From positions 1 through 64,000 of the forward strand of contig NZ_JABERD010000023.1 of the NCBI RefSeq assembly GCF_013044505.1: a DNA stretch of 64,000 nucleotides. Direction: 5' to 3'. This document shows positions 59,305 through 64,000 of the stretch, in pieces (the stretch's first letter is position 1; each line of letters begins with the position of its first letter). The notes below the pieces were generated by a model. That model saw only the letters and a program-made list of their open reading frames with translations, ran no database searches and was not told the origin of the DNA. The translations under genes were made by a program, and so were the position numbers. The stretch is from Streptomyces sp. S3(2020). GTDB taxonomy: Bacteria; Actinomycetota; Actinomycetes; Streptomycetales; Streptomycetaceae.

Positions 59305-61239
59305 ATGCCGTCATCCGCCGGGCCCCGCTCCACGTCGTCGGTCAGTGAACTCGCTCTGAACAGAAGGGGGTTCCTGAGGACCTCCTTCGGTGTCTCGGCC
59401 GGTGTCCTGGCCGCGCCCACCTTCGCCTCGTGGCTCGGCGCCGCGGACGCGAAGGCCGCTTCGGGCGCCGCCGCGTTCGTCGACGACTACAAGACCAACA
59501 TCACGGCGAACCAGACCGCCGAGACCAACGCGGTGCTGCGGATCCTCGGCGGCTTCGCCGAGATATGGAAGACCGGCGCCACCTGGAACACCGGCACGCC
59601 GCTGCTGCCCGAGATCCTGCGCGCCAACATGCGCTACTGCGCCCGCCTCACCCAGGCGCGCACCGAGGCGCAGGCCAAGGAGGCGTTCGTCTACGACCGC
59701 CAGCACCAGAGCTACGCGATGATCGCCGCGCTCGGTCCGCTCGCCGACCTGTACAGGTCGGGTGCCAAGGCGGTCACGTCGATCACCAGCGCGCCGGACA
59801 CCACACCCGCGACCACCATCAGCGACGCCGTCCCGGCCGACGCGCCCGCGGGCTCCGCGATCGGCGCCGGCTCGTACACCTCCGACCTCGGCCAGGTGGC
59901 CAGGCTGGTCGACACCGTGCGCGGCCCGTTCGCCTCCGGCAACCCGGCCAAGTTCGCCTTCCAGTACCCGCGTCCGTGGCGGATGAACGAGGACAGCGAG
60001 GTCGTCGACACCGGCACGACCGACGCGCTCGGCTTCCCTGTGTACGACTCGGACGTGGTCGTCGTGATCCAGCTGCTGCGTCAGCGCGGCACCAACCCGG
60101 CCGAGGACGGCGGCTTCCCCAGCGGTCACACCAACGCCTTCCACCTGGCGGCGCTGGCGTTCGCGTACGCCGTTCCCGAGCGGTTCCAGGAACTGGTGAC
60201 CCGCGCCTTCGAGCTCAGCCACACCCGGATCATGTCGGGCATGCACTCCACGGTCGACGTCCTCGGCGGCCGTGTCATGGCCACCGCCCTGGCCGCCGCC
60301 GCCCTCGCCGACCCGGCCAACGCCGACCTCAAGGCGGCCGCGCGCGCCCAGGCCCTCGCCTACTTCGAGGCGCGGACCGGCACGACGGCGGACACGCTCT
60401 ACGCCTACGCCCACGCGGACGCCTCGGACGCCTACGCGGACCGTGACGACAACGCCTGCCTGGTCGAGCCCAAGCTGACGTACGTCCTCACCCGCCGGGG
60501 CCGCAGCACACCGCTGACCGTGCCCAAGGGCGCCGAGGTGCTGCTGGAGACGCGGCTGCCCTACCTGGACGCCGAGCAGCGGCGCGAGGTGCTGCGCACG
60601 ACCGCGCTGCCCTCCGGGTACGTCCTGCTGGACGGCTTCGAGCAGTGGGGCAGGATCAACCTGTTCGCGGCGGCGGACGGTTACGGCTCCTTCGACTCCG
60701 ACGTGACCGTGGCCCTCGACGCCTCGGCCGGCGGCTTCGGCGCGGCCGACGCCTGGCGCAACGACATCGACGGCGACGGCGCTCTGACCAAGCGCGGCAC
60801 CGGCGCCCTCACGCTGGCGGGCCACAACCGGTACACGGGCGGCACCGTGGTGCGCGAGGGCGTGCTGTCCGCCGCCTCGGCGCACGCCCTCGGCCACGGC
60901 GACGTGCGGGTGTCGGGCGGCACCCTGCGGGTGGCGACCAAGTCGTCGGTGCAGATCCACGGGACCTACGCCCAGGAGTCCTCGACGCTCGACGTGACGC
61001 TGCGTTCGGGCCGCGGCCCCGCCCTTGAAGTGACGCGGCGCGCGGTGCTCGGCGCGGGCAGCGTGCTGTCGCTGCGGCTCGACGCCGACAAGCCGCCGGC
61101 GGCCGGGAGCGTGGTGCGGGTGATCGGCGCCGCGGGACTGCGCGGCCGGTTCGACCGGGTGGAGCTGAACTCCGACACGCTGCGGGCCGTACCCGTCTAC
61201 ACGGCGGAAGGTCTGTCGGTACGACTCCTGAAGCGGTGA
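59305..61239 (+). CDS. Tat-exported PAP2-type phosphatase with C-terminal autotransporter-like beta-strand repeat
   Basis: A 644-residue exported protein. The Tat signal is NRRGFLRTSFGVSAGVLAAP, with cleavage near ADAKAAS. The PAP2 (class A acid phosphatase) domain spans about 60-350 with the catalytic histidines in GGFPSGHTNAFHLAALAFAY and HTRIMSGMHSTVDVLGGRV. Residues about 490-545 contain a passenger-type repeat, GTGALTLAGHNRYTGGTVVR followed by EGVLSAASAHALGHGDVRVS and GGTLRVATKSS, normally found in Gram-negative autotransporters. AAGAGAGGCAG lies upstream. A phosphate-scavenging role is plausible. Confidence 0.85.
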   Translation: MPSSAGPRSTSSVSELALNRRGFLRTSFGVSAGVLAAPTFASWLGAADAKAASGAAAFVDDYKTNITANQTAETNAVLRILGGFAEIWKTGATWNTGTPLLPEILRANMRYCARLTQARTEAQAKEAFVYDRQHQSYAMIAALGPLADLYRSGAKAVTSITSAPDTTPATTISDAVPADAPAGSAIGAGSYTSDLGQVARLVDTVRGPFASGNPAKFAFQYPRPWRMNEDSEVVDTGTTDALGFPVYDSDVVVVIQLLRQRGTNPAEDGGFPSGHTNAFHLAALAFAYAVPERFQELVTRAFELSHTRIMSGMHSTVDVLGGRVMATALAAAALADPANADLKAAARAQALAYFEARTGTTADTLYAYAHADASDAYADRDDNACLVEPKLTYVLTRRGRSTPLTVPKGAEVLLETRLPYLDAEQRREVLRTTALPSGYVLLDGFEQWGRINLFAAADGYGSFDSDVTVALDASAGGFGAADAWRNDIDGDGALTKRGTGALTLAGHNRYTGGTVVREGVLSAASAHALGHGDVRVSGGTLRVATKSSVQIHGTYAQESSTLDVTLRSGRGPALEVTRRAVLGAGSVLSLRLDADKPPAAGSVVRVIGAAGLRGRFDRVELNSDTLRAVPVYTAEGLSVRLLKR

Positions 61240-61247
61240 CGCCCCAA

Positions 61248-61304
61248 GGGGCGGGAGCTGATGCAGAGTAGGCGCATGAGGCGTCCTGGCATCGCTCCCG
61301 CCCC
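61248..61304 (+). terminator. stem-loop after the PAP2 phosphatase gene
   Basis: GGGGCGGGAGC and GCTCCCGCCCC form a perfect 11-base stem across a 35-base loop, beginning 9 bases after the phosphatase stop and ending 28 bases before the next start. Confidence 0.5.
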
Positions 61305-61331
61305 CTGGCGGCCCATGTCGTCGCGGGGCGG

Positions 61332-63017
61332 ATGATGGCGCGCGAACTGCACCCGGTCCTCGAACCGCTCACGCCCCCCGAAGCACCCGCCCCGCGGCCG
61401 GCGGGACGGCCGGGCAGGCGGTGGCTCGTGCCGCTCCTCGCCGTGCTGCTGCTCGCCCAGATGGCCGTCGCCATGGTGACCACGGCCGTGCAGCAGACGC
61501 CCACCATCGACGAGCCCGTGTACGTGGGCACGGCCGCCGACTCCCTGCACGAGCACGAGATCCGCTACAACCCCGAACACCCGCCCCTGGGAAAGCTCGT
61601 CATCGCGGTCGGGGTGGCCCTCGCCGATCCGCGCTACGACCCCTCCTTCAGCGGCGACCAGGGCCAGGTCGGACGGCATCTGCTGTACGAGTCCGGCAAC
61701 GACCCCTGGCAGCTGATGCTGTGGGCCAGGCTGCCGGTGATCGCACTGACGCTGGCGTTCGGCCTGGTGGTCCTCGCCTTCGCCCGTGAACTCGTCGGCC
61801 CGGCGGGCGGGATCCTGGCGCTCGCCCTGTACGCCTTCTCCCCCGACGTGATCGCGCACGGCTCGCTGGCCACCCTCGATGTGCCCGCGGCCGGCTTCCT
61901 GCTGACGTCGGTGTGGCTGCTGTGGCGGGCCCGCCGACGGCCACGGCTCTACGTACCGCTCGCCGGAGTGGCCGCCGGGGCGGCGCTGGCGACGAAGATG
62001 AGCGCGCTGGCGGCCGTTCCGGTACTGCTGGCACTCGCCGCCTGGTCGGTGTGGCACCACGACTCCCTGGACCGGCGCGGGGCGCCGGCGCGAGCGGCAG
62101 CTCGGGCGGCCGCGGGGGCGGTCGTCGTGGCGGTGGCCGCCATCGCCGTCGTATGGCTCTCGTATCTGGTGGTGGATCCGCGGCTGCGCTGGAGTCCGCA
62201 GCAGCATGTGCCCGTCGTGCACGGTCTGCGGGCGCTGCTCGTCGATCTGATGCCGTTCCCGGAGGCCTACCGGGACGGGATGCGGGTGCAGTTCGGCTTC
62301 GAGAACCATCCGTGGCAGGGGTTCCTGTTCGGGCGGCTCTACACCGGCTCCCTCTGGTACTACCTGCCGGCCGCGCTGCTGGTGAAGACCCCGCTCGGCA
62401 TGCTCGCCCTGTGGGCCGCGGGCGCCGTCGCGGTCGTGGCGGTACGGCGGTTGCGGCCCGCGGCGCCCTATCTGCTGGTCCCCACCGCCGTGCTGCTCGC
62501 CTCGGCCATGACCGGCTCCCGGGACTTCGGCACCCGGTACGCCGTGTTCGTGCCGATGTTCCTCGCGGTGGCGGCGGCCGGGGTCCTCGCGGTGCGACGG
62601 CGGTGGGCCGGGGTCGCGGCGGGGGCGCTGGTGCTGTTCGTCGCGGTCAGCTCGGTACGTACGTTCCCCTACTACCTGCCGTACTCCAACGAGGCGTTCG
62701 GCGGGCCCGCCGAGACGCGTCTGCGGCTGCACGACTCCAACGTGGACTGGGGCCAGGACCTGGGCCGCCTCGCCGACCGGCTGCGCGAGCGGTATCCGGC
62801 GGAGCGGATCTGGCTCGTCTACAAGGGCAGTGGTGTGCCGTCGTACTACGGCATCGACGCGTCCGATCCGCGCGAGGCCCCCCTCGACGACGTCCACGGG
62901 CTGCTGGTGGTCTCGGACTCCTCGGTCGCCAAGGCAACGGGCCGACTGGCCGAATTGATCAATACCAGCCGATCGATCGATCAAGTCGGTCACTCGATCA
63001 CGATCTATCGACGGTGA
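61332..63017 (+). CDS. GT39/ArnT-like membrane glycosyltransferase
   Basis: A 561-residue integral membrane protein with about ten helices. The first extracytoplasmic loop has TPTIDEPVYVG, the acidic motif of dolichyl/polyprenyl-phosphate-mannose transferases, followed by YNPEHPPLGKLVIAVGVALA. The C-terminal soluble part includes NEAFGGPAETRLRLHDSNVD, WGQDLGRLADRLRERYPAER. It probably transfers a sugar from a polyprenyl phosphate to exported proteins or lipids. ATG 61332 or 61335 can serve as start. It follows the PAP2 phosphatase gene after a putative terminator. Confidence 0.83.
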   Translation: MMARELHPVLEPLTPPEAPAPRPAGRPGRRWLVPLLAVLLLAQMAVAMVTTAVQQTPTIDEPVYVGTAADSLHEHEIRYNPEHPPLGKLVIAVGVALADPRYDPSFSGDQGQVGRHLLYESGNDPWQLMLWARLPVIALTLAFGLVVLAFARELVGPAGGILALALYAFSPDVIAHGSLATLDVPAAGFLLTSVWLLWRARRRPRLYVPLAGVAAGAALATKMSALAAVPVLLALAAWSVWHHDSLDRRGAPARAAARAAAGAVVVAVAAIAVVWLSYLVVDPRLRWSPQQHVPVVHGLRALLVDLMPFPEAYRDGMRVQFGFENHPWQGFLFGRLYTGSLWYYLPAALLVKTPLGMLALWAAGAVAVVAVRRLRPAAPYLLVPTAVLLASAMTGSRDFGTRYAVFVPMFLAVAAAGVLAVRRRWAGVAAGALVLFVAVSSVRTFPYYLPYSNEAFGGPAETRLRLHDSNVDWGQDLGRLADRLRERYPAERIWLVYKGSGVPSYYGIDASDPREAPLDDVHGLLVVSDSSVAKATGRLAELINTSRSIDQVGHSITIYRR

Positions 63018-63088
63018 CCGTACAGCCCCTGGTCACAACAGTGTGTGGGCTATGTTGAGGCACTGTGGAAGACAAAGGAGGCGCAGCC

Positions 63089-64000
63089 GTGCCATCGCCG
63101 CAGCAGGCACGCGCGCAGGCATCCGCCATCACCTCGGGCAAGTCGGTTCCGGAGGCCGAGGCCTCCCCGACCTCCCAGCTCAGGACCCTCTTCGACCGAC
63201 CCCGACTCTCCCCCGGACAGCGCCGCATCGCCCAGTACCTGATCGAGCACATCACCGAGGCGGCGTTCCTTTCGATCACCGATCTCGCCGAGCGGGTGGG
63301 CGTGAGCCAGCCCTCGGTGACACGGTTCGCCGCGGCGGTGGGCTTCAGCGGTTACCCCGCGCTGCGGGAGAAGCTCCAGTCGATCGCGCTGGGCACCCTG
63401 GCGGGCGGTCCAGCGGCGGCCGAGGAGAACAGCGGCAACGAGTTGCAGGCCGCGGCCGACGCCGAGATCGAGAACCTGGAGAACCTGCGACGCGACTTCG
63501 CCGACCCCGACGAGCTCATCGACATCGGCCGCAAGCTCTCGCGGTCGACCCCGCTGACCGTGCTCGGCCTGCGCATCTCGGTGTCGCTGGCGGAGTACTT
63601 CGCCTACGCCGCACGCCGTGTCCATCCCGACGTACGGCTGGTGACCCTGGGCGGCAGCGTCGCCTACGACGCACTCCTGCAGTCGCGCGAGGCGGGCGGT
63701 ACCTGGGTGCTGGCGTTCTCGATGCCCCGCCATGCGCAGGAGACCCTCACGGCCGTGCAGGTCGCGCGCAGCGCCGGGCTGCGCGTCGCCCTCATCACCG
63801 ACCTGGCGCTCGGCCCGGTCGCCGACGAGGCGGACATCGTCTTCGCCACCGGCACCGGCTCCCGCCTGGTCTTCGACTCCTACGCCGCCCCCGGGGTGAT
63901 GGCCGCCGCGCTGCTCCAGGCCATGACCGACGCCGACCCCGAGCGGACCCAGGCCCGGCTCGAGGAGTACGAGCAGATCTCCGACCAGCACCAGTTCTTC
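63089..64000 (+). CDS. RpiR/MurR-family transcriptional regulator, 3' end beyond the window
   Basis: At least 304 residues, open to the right edge. The N-terminal HTH_6 domain (about 35-110) has RLSPGQRRIAQYLIEHITEA and ITDLAERVGVSQPSVTRFAA followed by AVGFSGYPALREKLQSI. The C-terminal SIS domain follows (STPLTVLGLRISVSLAEYFA, VRLVTLGGSVAYDALLQSRE). Such regulators sense sugar phosphates. GTG 63089 has a perfect AAGGAGG (63075-63081) 7 bases upstream. A CAGTG/CACTG inverted repeat at about 63043-63065 could be part of the promoter. Confidence 0.9.
   Translation, partial: MPSPQQARAQASAITSGKSVPEAEASPTSQLRTLFDRPRLSPGQRRIAQYLIEHITEAAFLSITDLAERVGVSQPSVTRFAAAVGFSGYPALREKLQSIALGTLAGGPAAAEENSGNELQAAADAEIENLENLRRDFADPDELIDIGRKLSRSTPLTVLGLRISVSLAEYFAYAARRVHPDVRLVTLGGSVAYDALLQSREAGGTWVLAFSMPRHAQETLTAVQVARSAGLRVALITDLALGPVADEADIVFATGTGSRLVFDSYAAPGVMAAALLQAMTDADPERTQARLEEYEQISDQHQFF

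Noticed and set aside
1..64000. tRNA, rRNA, CRISPR arrays, insertion sequences, prophage genes
   Set aside because: I looked for tRNA-like cloverleaf ends, regularly spaced direct repeats, transposase or integrase motifs and found none I could support by eye.

Overview
This 64 kb window is chromosomal DNA from a Streptomyces or a very close relative. The evidence is the very high GC with strong third-position bias, frequent GTG/TTG starts, families typical of the genus (SpoIIE/PP2C phosphatases, actinobacterial proteasome beta subunit, DUF5133, SAV_5884-type ATP-grasp RiPP maturase, Tat-exported hydrolases), and the common Streptomyces intergenic repeat built on GCGCGGGGAACCGCGCGACC. I see no insertion sequence, prophage, tRNA, rRNA or CRISPR array. 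The species cannot be determined from the sequence.

Layout. 1-6.6 kb: two multidomain PP2C phosphatases and a Tat-exported GH46 chitosanase with an inverted repeat upstream. 6.6-14.5 kb: an ECF sigma factor with a CU044_5270-type partner, divergent from a ferredoxin-NADP reductase with an iron-box-like site; an O-GlcNAcase-HAT-like acetyltransferase and a DUF1152 gene flanking a perfect CebR-type operator; a secreted lamin-tail protein; a dienelactone hydrolase / NAD(P)-reductase pair divergent from a TetR regulator. 14.7-20.6 kb: a CitA/CitB-type two-component system divergent from tctC-tctB-tctA and a universal stress protein, a self-contained tricarboxylate uptake locus. 20.8-27.7 kb: conserved hypotheticals, a small graspetide RiPP locus (precursor plus ATP-grasp ligase), a GlxA-type regulator and small membrane proteins. 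27.7-40.3 kb: an ABC exporter, two oxidoreductases, a phosphotransferase, an internally deleted small gene, a GNAT gene with a putative leader peptide, a membrane PP2C phosphatase, an MMPL exporter, a sulfite-oxidase-like molybdoenzyme and the soluble transhydrogenase. 40.4-49.7 kb: an amino-acid permease with a long structured 5' leader, an orphan second proteasome beta subunit with a complete catalytic triad, a GT-C glycosyltransferase plus flippase-like protein, a kinase, and a HxlR/NmrA divergent pair.

49.7-59.1 kb is a coherent carbohydrate-utilisation locus. It has a sugar-binding lipoprotein, two permeases, and two related toroid-like proteins that look like intracellular polysaccharide lyases or hydrolases. 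A ROK repressor is divergent from a BadF/NAGK-type sugar kinase, and an 8-bp-arm inverted repeat overlaps the predicted kinase promoter. No ABC ATPase is encoded, as usual where MsiK serves many importers. 59.3-64 kb holds a Tat-exported PAP2 phosphatase with an unusual autotransporter-type beta-strand repeat at its C-terminus, another GT-C mannosyltransferase-like protein, and the 5' part of an RpiR regulator that runs off the window.

The most interesting items are the minimal graspetide locus without a methyltransferase, the ROK/ABC/toroid-enzyme/kinase locus, the orphan prcB, the CebR box beside the OGA-HAT-like acetyltransferase, the putative 18-residue leader peptide, and the structured leader of the amino-acid permease. 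All family calls come from reading the sequence, not from database searches.
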